A stretch of 37,517 nucleotides of DNA from Prosthecobacter debontii (GTDB lineage: Bacteria > Verrucomicrobiota > Verrucomicrobiia > Verrucomicrobiales > Akkermansiaceae): positions 1 through 37,517 of the forward strand of contig CAMBPB010000026.1 in assembly GCA_945869465.1 (NCBI GenBank), read 5' to 3'. The notes beneath the pieces were generated by a model that did no database searches, was not told where the DNA came from, and was given only the letters and a program-made list of their open reading frames with translations. The position numbers and the translations under genes were made by a program. The first letter of the stretch is position 1, and each line of letters starts with the position of its first letter. This document shows, piece by piece, positions 1 to 5,659 of this stretch.

Positions 1-152
1 GATCAGTCGATCAGTCGATCAGTCGATCAGTCGATCAGTCGATCAGTCGATCAGTCGATCAGTCGATCAGTCGATCAGTCGATCAGTCGATCAGTCGATC
101 AGTCGATCAGTCGATCAGTCGAACAGTCGAACAGTCGAACAGTCGAACAGTC
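1..152. repeat. Octanucleotide tandem array, 15 x GATCAGTC then 4 x GAACAGTC
   Basis: Fifteen perfect head-to-tail copies of GATCAGTC (1-120) are followed without interruption by four perfect copies of GAACAGTC (121-152). The array starts at the window edge, so its full length is unknown. Each of the first fifteen units holds a GATC site. Because 8 is not a multiple of 3, a run of 24 nt samples all frames. Read on the minus strand, the GACTGATC units give a TGA in every frame, while the GACTGTTC variants are stop-free. On the plus strand all frames are open and would encode repeats of DQSISRSV. The array overlaps the 3' end of the cupin gene. Confidence 0.97.
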
Positions 153-557
153 GGCCCCGCCCCGCAGTGACGCCCACGGTTCCTCGCCGCTGACATCGAC
201 CATAAAGGGGCCGGTGGCTGCTGCGGGAGAGAGGATGGCAAGGATCACGGCGTCATTGTTGGTGGCATTGAACGAGGCATGTACCACTCCCGGGCCCATG
301 TGTGCGACCTCGCCGGGCTTTAAAATTCTTTTCTCCAGTCCGACCCATTGTTCGACTTCGCCTTCGAGCACGTAGATCGCCTCCTCCAAGTCCGGATGGT
401 GATGGAAGTCATGTCCCTCGCCCGCAGGCAGGACGGCGCGGCAGATTTGAAGGTCCTTGGCGTTGGTGATCTCCGGGCGGCACATCCAGTAGTTGGTGCG
501 GCCCTTGAAGTCTTCCTTGATGGCTTCGGCTTCGGTGATGAATGGGGATTGGTTCAT
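99..557 (-). CDS. Cupin-domain protein, C-terminus running into the octamer array
   Basis: Small single-domain cupin of 152 residues, probably a metal-binding cytoplasmic protein; the substrate is not evident. Cupin motif 1 is visible at about residues 47-66 (GHDFHHHPDLEEAIYVLEG, with two spaced His and a Glu) and motif 2 at about 82-98 (GEVAHMGPGVVHASFN), so the usual His/His/Glu/His metal set is complete. The fold should end near GEEPWASLRG; the last 18 or so residues (from DCSTVRLFD) are translated from the octamer array and look like non-native tail. The stop is the first TGA met in the GATCAGTC units. It starts 3 nt after the stop of the glycerate kinase gene, so the two are very likely co-transcribed and the cupin may act in the same sugar-acid pathway. 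Confidence 0.85.
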   Translation of the reverse strand: MNQSPFITEAEAIKEDFKGRTNYWMCRPEITNAKDLQICRAVLPAGEGHDFHHHPDLEEAIYVLEGEVEQWVGLEKRILKPGEVAHMGPGVVHASFNATNNDAVILAILSPAAATGPFMVDVSGEEPWASLRGGADCSTVRLFDCSTDRLID

Positions 558-560
558 AAG

Positions 561-1670
561 TCAGGTGAAGTGGGCCTGTGCTACCATCGCGGTGAGCAGC
601 GGTCCAGCCCGGGTGATCAGAGTTTCGAGCGGAAGGCCGCTATCGGCAAGTGCATGGAGCGATTGGAAAACGCCGCTGTCACGAGCCACTTGGTCGGCCT
701 GGCCACAGAATCCGATCACCGGCACGGACAAGCGGCGGGCGAGGCGGGCCAGCGCCACCGGGCCTTTTCCCGCCAGGCTTTGATGGTCAAGCGAGCCTTC
801 ACCGGTGAGCACGAGGTCGGCGGCGAGAATCCGCGGCTCCAGATCTAACAATCCGGCCAGCAGGTCGAAACCCGGGACCAGCCGGGCTCCGGCGAAGTGC
901 ATCAATCCGAAGCCAAGGCCGCCCGCGGCACCGGCGCCGGGAAGCGCGGCGGCATTCCCGCCGCCGCTTGCCGCGACGAGATGGACGAGCGCGTTTTCTA
1001 ACGAAATCTGCTGCTCCGGCGTGGCGCCCTTTTGTGCGGAAAAGACCGCGGTGGCACCGTGCGGGCCGAGCAGCGGATTGTCCACATCGCAGGCGGCGAT
1101 GATCTCCGGCAGGGCAAGACGCGCGGCACCAACGATGTTGCGAATGCCTGGCATATTGGCCGGGAGCGGATCGATGCTCCGGCCGTTGTAGTCCAGAAAG
1201 GCAACGCCAAGCGCCGCCGCCATGCCGCATCCACCGTCATTGGTCGCGCTGCCGCCGATGCCGAGGATCACGCGTGAAACAGCGTGTTCCGCAATGGCAT
1301 GGGCAATCTGCAGGCCGGTCCCGCGGGTCGAGGCGTGGAGCGGATTGCGCTGGCCGGGTGCCAAGCGCCAGAGGCCGGCGGTTTCGGCCATTTCGAGGAT
1401 GGCAAGCGGGCCCTCCGGTGTTTCCGCCAGAACATAGCGGCTTTCGATTGGGCGTCCGAGGGCGTCAAGGGCCGGGCAGGTGATCCATTGTCCGTCGAGC
1501 GTGGCGATCAAGGTTTCCATGAAACCCTCGCCGCCATCCGCGATCGGACAGAGGTCCAACTCCGCCTCCGGATCGATCCGGCGGATTCCCTCCGCCATGG
1601 CCGCCGCCGCCTCGCGGGCGGATAGAGAGCCTTTGAACTTGTCGGGAGCGATGAGGAAACGTCTTGGCAT
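561..1670 (-). CDS. Glycerate kinase (GarK/GlxK family)
   Basis: Cytoplasmic kinase of 369 residues that phosphorylates glycerate with ATP; members of this family make 2-phosphoglycerate at the end of glyoxylate, tartronate or sugar-acid breakdown. The family signatures are clear: the N-terminal APDKFKGSLSA at residues 8-18, IADGGEGFMETL at about 43-54, and the glycine-rich GIGGSATNDGGCGMAAALG at about 137-155. The length matches the family (about 370-380). The ATG at 1668-1670 is chosen because MPRRFLIAPDKFKGS is the standard N-terminus. It is the first gene of a two-gene unit with the cupin. Upstream lies only a decayed glycosidase tail. Confidence 0.93.
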   Translation of the reverse strand: MPRRFLIAPDKFKGSLSAREAAAAMAEGIRRIDPEAELDLCPIADGGEGFMETLIATLDGQWITCPALDALGRPIESRYVLAETPEGPLAILEMAETAGLWRLAPGQRNPLHASTRGTGLQIAHAIAEHAVSRVILGIGGSATNDGGCGMAAALGVAFLDYNGRSIDPLPANMPGIRNIVGAARLALPEIIAACDVDNPLLGPHGATAVFSAQKGATPEQQISLENALVHLVAASGGGNAAALPGAGAAGGLGFGLMHFAGARLVPGFDLLAGLLDLEPRILAADLVLTGEGSLDHQSLAGKGPVALARLARRLSVPVIGFCGQADQVARDSGVFQSLHALADSGLPLETLITRAGPLLTAMVAQAHFT

Positions 1671-1680
1671 GGTGGTGCGG

Positions 1681-2046
1681 CTATTCCCTGGTGAGATGGA
1701 TGTCCTCGTTGGCCGCAGTAGACATGGTTAGAACCTCGCTCGTGATGGAGGGGGCCGCTTTGCCGTTCCGCAGGGGTTTCACGCTTGCGCCGGGCCACGG
1801 GTTGCGCAGTCGCAAGTTGCCTCCGAGGCTGGATTTCACCGTGACATGCGATACCACTCCGCCGGATCGTACGGTGGAAACGACGAATCCGCCGGGCGCG
1901 TGCCGTTGGAACTCTCCCTCCCATGCGGCGGGAAGGGCGGCCAAGAGACGGACCACGGCTTCCTCTCCCGACTTGGGAGGGGCCGCCAGCAACAAGCCGC
2001 GCAGACAAGGGTTTGAATGGATCTTCATGAACGTGGAGTTGCGGGG
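1681..2046 (-). pseudogene. Relic of a GH95 alpha-L-fucosidase C-terminus
   Basis: This 527-nt stretch (1671-2197) has no intact gene, but one minus-strand frame is recognisable as the end of a glycoside hydrolase family 95 protein. The segment STFMKIHSNPCLRGLLLAA resembles the family's PPFQIDGNFGATAGIAEML, and VVRLLAALPAAW followed by GGFVVSTVRSGGVVSHVTV and SLGGNLRLR resembles IHLLPALPDAW, the RGGFEVD strand and the LGGNCRLR end. Catalytic residues would lie upstream and are gone; no start codon or upstream domain is present. The frame is open to its stop at 1681, suggesting recent decay or a truncated insertion. The match is by eye; a chance frame is possible but unlikely given three motifs in order. 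Confidence 0.6.
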
Positions 2047-2197
2047 TTTTCCTGGCACCGCATGGCCGTGGCATTGCAGGCAACGAGGTTCGTAAGCGGC
2101 CCCGGGAATGTCAAGAATGCCACGGGCCGCAAGTTTGCCGCCGCGCGCCGCGGTTCCCGCTTGCCGTGGTCCGGCTTTGTGTGGCAAAGCATGCGGC

Positions 2198-2818
2198 ATG
2201 ACGACACGTGAGGAAGCGGTGGAGCAATTGCGGGTGATTCGCTCGATGATGGAGCGGGCGACGATTTTCCGGGCCCTGACTGGCGAAACGGCGATGCTGG
2301 GGGGGGCGGTGGCGCTGGCGGTGGCGTGGCTTTCGGAAGGAAGGCGGGGCTGGGCTTGGGCCGGTTGGTGGTTGGGCGGCTTGGGCCTGGTGCTGGCCTT
2401 CAACGGGTTTCAGATCTTGCGGATGCGGTCGGCGCATCCGCGGCCGTTTTGGAGCTCCGGTTTGCGGCTGGCCTTGCGAGGAGCCTTGCCTTCGTTGATT
2501 GCCGGGGGATTTCTCGGCTTGTTGTTTGTGCGTGGCGGCGCGGAACGACCGGCCGCCTGTCTCTGGATTCTGCATTACGGGCTGGCCCTGCTGGCGATCC
2601 GTGAATTCGCCCCGAAATCAATGGTCTGGCTCGGCTGGGCTTTCGTGGTTTTCGGCGTCAGTTGTTTGGCCGCAGTCACCGGCGTGGTGGACCTGCTGAC
2701 GGCTTGGACGAGCTCCCTGAACAGTTCGCAACTCATGGCCATCGCCTTCGGCGGATTTCACTTGGTTTATGGTGCGCTGATCGTCACCACCGGCCGCCGC
2801 GACGAACCCGCCGCATGA
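2198..2818 (+). CDS. Hypothetical multi-pass membrane protein paired with a regulator
   Basis: Protein of 206 residues of unknown function. A short charged N-terminus (MTTREEAVEQLRVIRSMMER) is followed by about six hydrophobic segments, near residues 27-43, 50-68, 87-107, 112-126, 130-155 and 171-190, so it is an inner-membrane protein. No catalytic motif is seen. The ATG at 2198 is chosen over an upstream in-frame ATG at 2108 because the earlier residues are basic and low in complexity and lie over the GH95 relic. Its stop overlaps the start of the next gene (ATGA at 2815-2818), which implies translational coupling. Membrane protein plus small winged-helix regulator pairs are common, and the membrane partner is usually the regulator's target or sensor; that is inference. 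Confidence 0.8.
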   Translation: MTTREEAVEQLRVIRSMMERATIFRALTGETAMLGGAVALAVAWLSEGRRGWAWAGWWLGGLGLVLAFNGFQILRMRSAHPRPFWSSGLRLALRGALPSLIAGGFLGLLFVRGGAERPAACLWILHYGLALLAIREFAPKSMVWLGWAFVVFGVSCLAAVTGVVDLLTAWTSSLNSSQLMAIAFGGFHLVYGALIVTTGRRDEPAA

Positions 2819-3114
2819 TCGACTTCTCCCAACTGGACCGGACGATCCACGAGAAAGGGCGGCTTTCCATCATGACGCTGCTCGCCTCACGCAGCGAACC
2901 GTGGGCGTTTCAAGACCTCAAGGCCCAGCTCGACATGTCCGACGGTAATCTCATCACCCATCTCCGGACCCTAGAAAAAGCCGAGTTTATCGCAGGGGAA
3001 AAACTCACCGGCGACGGCCGCCCGCAAACGCTTTACCTGCTGACCGCCGCCGGCCGCGCGGCGTTTGTGGCCTACCTCGGTGTGCTTGAACAAATTCTCG
3101 GCATCAGCAAATAA
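2815..3114 (+). CDS. Winged-helix transcriptional regulator (HTH_34/PF13601-like)
   Basis: Protein of 99 residues composed of one winged helix-turn-helix. It starts MIDFSQLDRTIHEKGRLSIM, the usual opening of this family, then has the recognition region FQDLKAQLDMSDGNLITHL at about 32-50 and the wing at EKLTGDGRPQTLYLLTAAGR (about 62-81). These proteins bind DNA as dimers and lack a ligand domain. The ATG overlaps the previous stop by four bases, fixing both the start and the co-expression with the membrane protein. Two matching palindromes, ACTTTG-N4-ACAAAGCT, lie just downstream, before the IspH-like gene, and are the obvious candidate binding sites. Confidence 0.88.
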   Translation: MIDFSQLDRTIHEKGRLSIMTLLASRSEPWAFQDLKAQLDMSDGNLITHLRTLEKAEFIAGEKLTGDGRPQTLYLLTAAGRAAFVAYLGVLEQILGISK

Positions 3115-3132
3115 TCTGCTTGTTCCGAGGTT

Positions 3133-3150
3133 ACTTTGTGATACAAAGCT
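3133..3150. promoter_or_regulatory. Operator-like dyad 1, ACTTTG-TGAT-ACAAAGCT
   Basis: The core CTTTGT-gat-ACAAAG (3134-3148) is a perfect 6+3+6 inverted repeat. It recurs as ACTTTG-N4-ACAAAGCT 58 bp downstream. A weak promoter can be drawn through it: TTGTTC at 3120-3125, 16 nt, then TACAAA at 3142-3147, so a bound dimer would cover the -10. Likely ligand: the winged-helix protein encoded immediately upstream. Function is inferred. Confidence 0.5.
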
Positions 3151-3190
3151 CCTTGCCATGCAACGATTCCACCCTGCCTCACGCCGTGAA

Positions 3191-3208
3191 ACTTTGCCAG
3201 ACAAAGCT
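3191..3208. promoter_or_regulatory. Operator-like dyad 2, ACTTTG-CCAG-ACAAAGCT
   Basis: Same half-sites and same spacing as the dyad at 3133-3150; only the central four bases differ. The core is CTTTG-N5-CAAAG at 3192-3206. It lies 28 nt upstream of the proposed ATG of the IspH-like gene (3236), where binding would block initiation or elongation. Two copies this alike within 80 bp are unlikely by chance. Confidence 0.5.
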
Positions 3209-3235
3209 TTAACAACCCTCAATGAAAGACGCTTC

Positions 3236-4090
3236 ATGCCGCCGGCCAAAAGGAAAGGGGTGCTGCACGTCGCGAGAGTCCTGGGGATGGATGCCGATGC
3301 CCGGGCGGCCCTGACACGGCTGATCGCATTGGCGGAAGGCCGGAAAACCGGGGTTGTGGGATATTTCATGCCGGATGACGGCGTGAGCGCGCGGCTGGCG
3401 GGCCTGGGCATCGCCGAGAACGTGGACGAGGCGGATTTTTTCCGTTTTCAGCGCTTGGTGATTCCGTATGGGGGAATCTCGCCGCGGCTGCGGCATGATT
3501 GGGAGGAGGTAGGCCATCCTCTGGAGGATTTGACCTCGCCGCAGGTCCGCCGGGCACAGGTGGCCTTGGGCTTGCTGCGCATGGAAGGGGCACAGGGCCT
3601 GGTGATCGGGCGCCACGAGGATCCGGAAAGTCTCGCCCTTGCCGGGGGAGGTGGGGGAGCCAGAATCCTGGAAGACACAACGGATACCGCACGGTTGGTA
3701 TTCTCTCCGGCGTTCGGCGTAGTTTCCCAAACGACGCTGTCACCCAAGCGGGTCGAGTGGCTGCTCCAACAATTGCGCTTCCGCTATCGGGATTCGCGGG
3801 TGACGTTTCTCAACACCGTCTCGCCAGCGATGGCGGCACGCGAGGAAGCGTTGGAAAAACTGCTAGTGACCTGTGACCGGGTGGTGATCGTCGGGCGGGC
3901 GGGGGAGGCGTCGTGCGAGGCTCTGTTAGAAACCGCGATGCGGCGGGGCAAACCGGCGGTGATCGCGGCCGGGCAGGACGAGCTGAGACCGGACGATTTC
4001 GCGGGCAATCCGCGGGTCGCCCTCACGGCTGGGGCGTTTGCCATGGACGAAACCATCCGTGGCGTGGCCGAGGCGCTGGTGGGATTCTGA
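3236..4090 (+). CDS. IspH/LytB-like protein lacking all Fe-S cluster ligands
   Basis: Protein of 284 residues with the collinear backbone of IspH (4-hydroxy-3-methylbut-2-enyl diphosphate reductase) but without its chemistry. Landmarks by eye: VIPYGGISP (75-83) for FSAHGVSP, EDLTSPQV (97-104) for DATCPLV, VIGRHEDPES (123-132) for LIGHKGHPEV, VVSQTTLS (162-169) for VTQTTLS, TVSPAMAAREEA (194-205) for ICYATQNRQEA, VIVGRAGEASCEALLE (217-232) for the SKNSSNSNRL substrate loop, and LTAGAFAMDE (263-272) for TAGASAPE. The cluster cysteines become Ser101 and Ser196, and the N-terminal GFCxGV motif is absent (about Gly17). The active-site His of AHGVSP becomes Gly79 and that of GHPEV becomes Asp129; the substrate-loop Ser/Asn set is lost, while Glu131 and the TTLS threonine remain. 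It should therefore not be a reductase. The ATG at 3236 fits the family N-terminus; an in-frame ATG at 3158 would add 26 residues. Confidence 0.75.
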   Translation: MPPAKRKGVLHVARVLGMDADARAALTRLIALAEGRKTGVVGYFMPDDGVSARLAGLGIAENVDEADFFRFQRLVIPYGGISPRLRHDWEEVGHPLEDLTSPQVRRAQVALGLLRMEGAQGLVIGRHEDPESLALAGGGGGARILEDTTDTARLVFSPAFGVVSQTTLSPKRVEWLLQQLRFRYRDSRVTFLNTVSPAMAAREEALEKLLVTCDRVVIVGRAGEASCEALLETAMRRGKPAVIAAGQDELRPDDFAGNPRVALTAGAFAMDETIRGVAEALVGF

Positions 4091-4096
4091 ACTCCG

Positions 4097-4471
4097 TCAG
4101 TCTTCGAGAATCTCCACCTCGTAGCCGTCCGGATCGGTGACGAAGGCCATCTTGCGGGCACCGGAGCTGAACTTGTCCCGCCAACCGGACGGCCAGATTT
4201 CGATGCCGGCATGTTCGACCTGGTCGCAATACCCGATGATGTCCGGCACGCCGAGAGCGGTGTGCATCAGATCCTCGGGGCAGGTGGCGGGGTAGTCGGG
4301 CGAGTGGCAGAGTTCGAGAAAGACGTCGTTGCCCGGGAGGACGAGGAAGGCGAGGCGGTTGCCTTGGGGCGAGTCCTTGAAATCCCGGAGCGTGTAGCCG
4401 AGTGCCTGATAAAAGGCCACGGAGCGGTCGAGGTCGCGGACCCGGATGCGGGTATGAAGGAAGCGGATCAT
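4097..4471 (-). CDS. Glyoxalase I-like protein (lactoylglutathione lyase family)
   Basis: Protein of 124 residues with a vicinal oxygen chelate fold, close to GloA: TRIRVRDLDRSVAFYQALGY at 7-26 and the closing FVTDPDGYEVEILE at 110-123. The metal ligands of glyoxalase I are in place as His6, Glu53, His70 and Glu120. Glyoxalase I isomerises the hemithioacetal of methylglyoxal and a thiol, a detoxification step in the cytoplasm. The ATG at 4471 is chosen because MIRFLHTRIRV is the normal N-terminus; an upstream in-frame ATG adds 30 unrelated residues over the intergenic palindrome. It ends 6 nt from the convergent IspH-like gene and is divergent from the stress-protein gene. Confidence 0.88.
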   Translation of the reverse strand: MIRFLHTRIRVRDLDRSVAFYQALGYTLRDFKDSPQGNRLAFLVLPGNDVFLELCHSPDYPATCPEDLMHTALGVPDIIGYCDQVEHAGIEIWPSGWRDKFSSGARKMAFVTDPDGYEVEILED

Positions 4472-4491
4472 GGTGGGGGGATTTTGGAACA

Positions 4492-4518
4492 AATCGCCGT
4501 CTTTGCCAAACGGCGATT
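4492..4518. promoter_or_regulatory. Perfect 9-bp inverted repeat between divergent genes
   Basis: AATCGCCGT (4492-4500) and ACGGCGATT (4510-4518) are perfect reverse complements separated by 9 nt. The repeat lies in the 127-nt space between the divergent glyoxalase and universal-stress-protein starts, 21 nt upstream of the glyoxalase ATG. Centre-to-centre distance is 18 bp, suitable for a dimeric regulator. There is no T-run on either side, so an operator is more likely than a terminator. Confidence 0.4.
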
Positions 4519-4598
4519 GCGCAAAGTCGCTCTTTTCAAAGGCGCGGGCTGATCGAGGCATTGCAAAGGCCTGCGGACGGTGCTAACGGTAAGACCCC

Positions 4599-5054
4599 AT
4601 GAAAACCATTGTTGTCGCAGTAGATTTTTCGAATGCCACCCCTGGAGTGCTGGAAATGGCCGGCGCCTTGGCACGGGCCTTCGGAGCGCAGTTGCGTTTA
4701 TTCCATGTGGTCGAGCCGGAGCCGAGCTACACCGCCTACGGCTTCACCCCCGACGAATTCCCGGCCCTGCACGCCTATCAGGAAGAGGCAAAACGCAGGG
4801 CCGTCACCAAACTGGAGGAATTGCTCGCCACCTTGAAACCCGACCTGCCGAGCGCGACCACCCAGATTGCCGAAGGCAGCCCGCTCCACGCCTTGCTCGA
4901 CTACGTGAAGGAAAGCGGTGCGGATTTCGTCGTTCTGGGTTCGCACGGCCACGGCGTCATCGCCTCATTGCTGCTGGGCAGCGTGGCGGAAGGCATGGTC
5001 CGTAAGGCCGCCGTGCCGACGCTCATTGTTCCCGCGCCGCCCGGGAAGGAATAG
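4599..5054 (+). CDS. Universal stress protein (UspA family)
   Basis: Cytoplasmic protein of 151 residues with a single Usp domain. The ATP-binding signature G-x2-G-x9-G(S/T) is present as GSHGHGVIASLLLGS (114-128), with the N-terminal strand and Asp in MKTIVVAVDFS. It therefore belongs to the ATP-binding class, which forms dimers and helps cells survive stress or arrest; the precise role is unknown. The ATG at 4599 matches the conserved N-terminus. It is transcribed away from the glyoxalase gene, with the 9-bp inverted repeat in the shared upstream region. Confidence 0.93.
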   Translation: MKTIVVAVDFSNATPGVLEMAGALARAFGAQLRLFHVVEPEPSYTAYGFTPDEFPALHAYQEEAKRRAVTKLEELLATLKPDLPSATTQIAEGSPLHALLDYVKESGADFVVLGSHGHGVIASLLLGSVAEGMVRKAAVPTLIVPAPPGKE

Positions 5055-5148
5055 GGATTCACCGCGCCGCATCGAAGCGGGCTGCTGAGATCGGTCGCTT
5101 GTGAGGATTCCCTTTGTCAATTCCCCTCCCCTCTGCTCTCCTCGCTCC

Positions 5149-5658
5149 ATGAAATCCTACCTGATCATGACCGTGCTTGGCGGCGACCGCCTGGGTCTTG
5201 TGAGTTCTCTGGCCGATACGGTGGCACGCCACGGCGGAAACTGGCTCGAAAGCCGGATGGCCCGCTTGGCCGGACAGTTTGCCGGCATTGTGCGGATTGA
5301 ATGTCCATCCACGGTCGTGGACGCGCTGCTCAACGAACTCCAGTTTCCCGGCATCCCGGGACTCACCGTGCAGGCCGCCCGCGAGATGGTGGAGGAACCC
5401 GCCGCCCGCCGCACCTTGGTGGTGGATGTGGTGGGCAACGACCGCCCGGGCATCGTCCGCGAGTTGTCGGCAGCCATCGCCAGCGCCGGGGGAAACGTCG
5501 AGGAGCTCACCACCGGCCTGGAAAGCGCGCCGATGAGCGGCCACCCGATGTTCCGGGCTCACGGCGTCATTTCGCTTGCGCAAAACGCCGAGCCCTCCGT
5601 GCTCAGCGCCGCCATCGAGCGCCTCGGCGGCGATCTGACGGTGGATGTTTCGGCATAA
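5149..5658 (+). CDS. Double ACT-domain protein, GcvR-like
   Basis: Protein of 169 residues built of two ACT domains. The first opens MKSYLIMTVLGGDRLGLVSSLADTV (the GxDRxGLV pattern at 12-18) and the second RTLVVDVVGNDRPGIVRELSAAI at about 86-108 (GNDRPGIV). This is the architecture of GcvR, the regulator of the glycine cleavage system, and of related amino-acid-sensing proteins; the ligand cannot be read from the sequence. The ATG at 5149 gives the standard start; a GTG at 5101 is also in frame but adds an unrelated leader. Its stop is one base from the stop of the convergent transporter gene, leaving no room for a terminator. Confidence 0.8.
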   Translation: MKSYLIMTVLGGDRLGLVSSLADTVARHGGNWLESRMARLAGQFAGIVRIECPSTVVDALLNELQFPGIPGLTVQAAREMVEEPAARRTLVVDVVGNDRPGIVRELSAAIASAGGNVEELTTGLESAPMSGHPMFRAHGVISLAQNAEPSVLSAAIERLGGDLTVDVSA

Positions 5659-5659
5659 A

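Noticed and set aside
1..152. CRISPR array
   Set aside because: Units are 8 bp, contiguous and without spacers.
2047..2080. CLQCH, a CxxCH haem-like motif in the minus-strand frame of the GH95 relic
   Set aside because: It is isolated, with no cytochrome context or signal peptide, and lies where the frame has already lost recognisable sequence.
3065..3235. 57-residue N-terminal extension of the IspH-like protein
   Set aside because: It would overlap the regulator gene and both operator-like dyads, and IspH proteins start directly at the strand seen after 3236.
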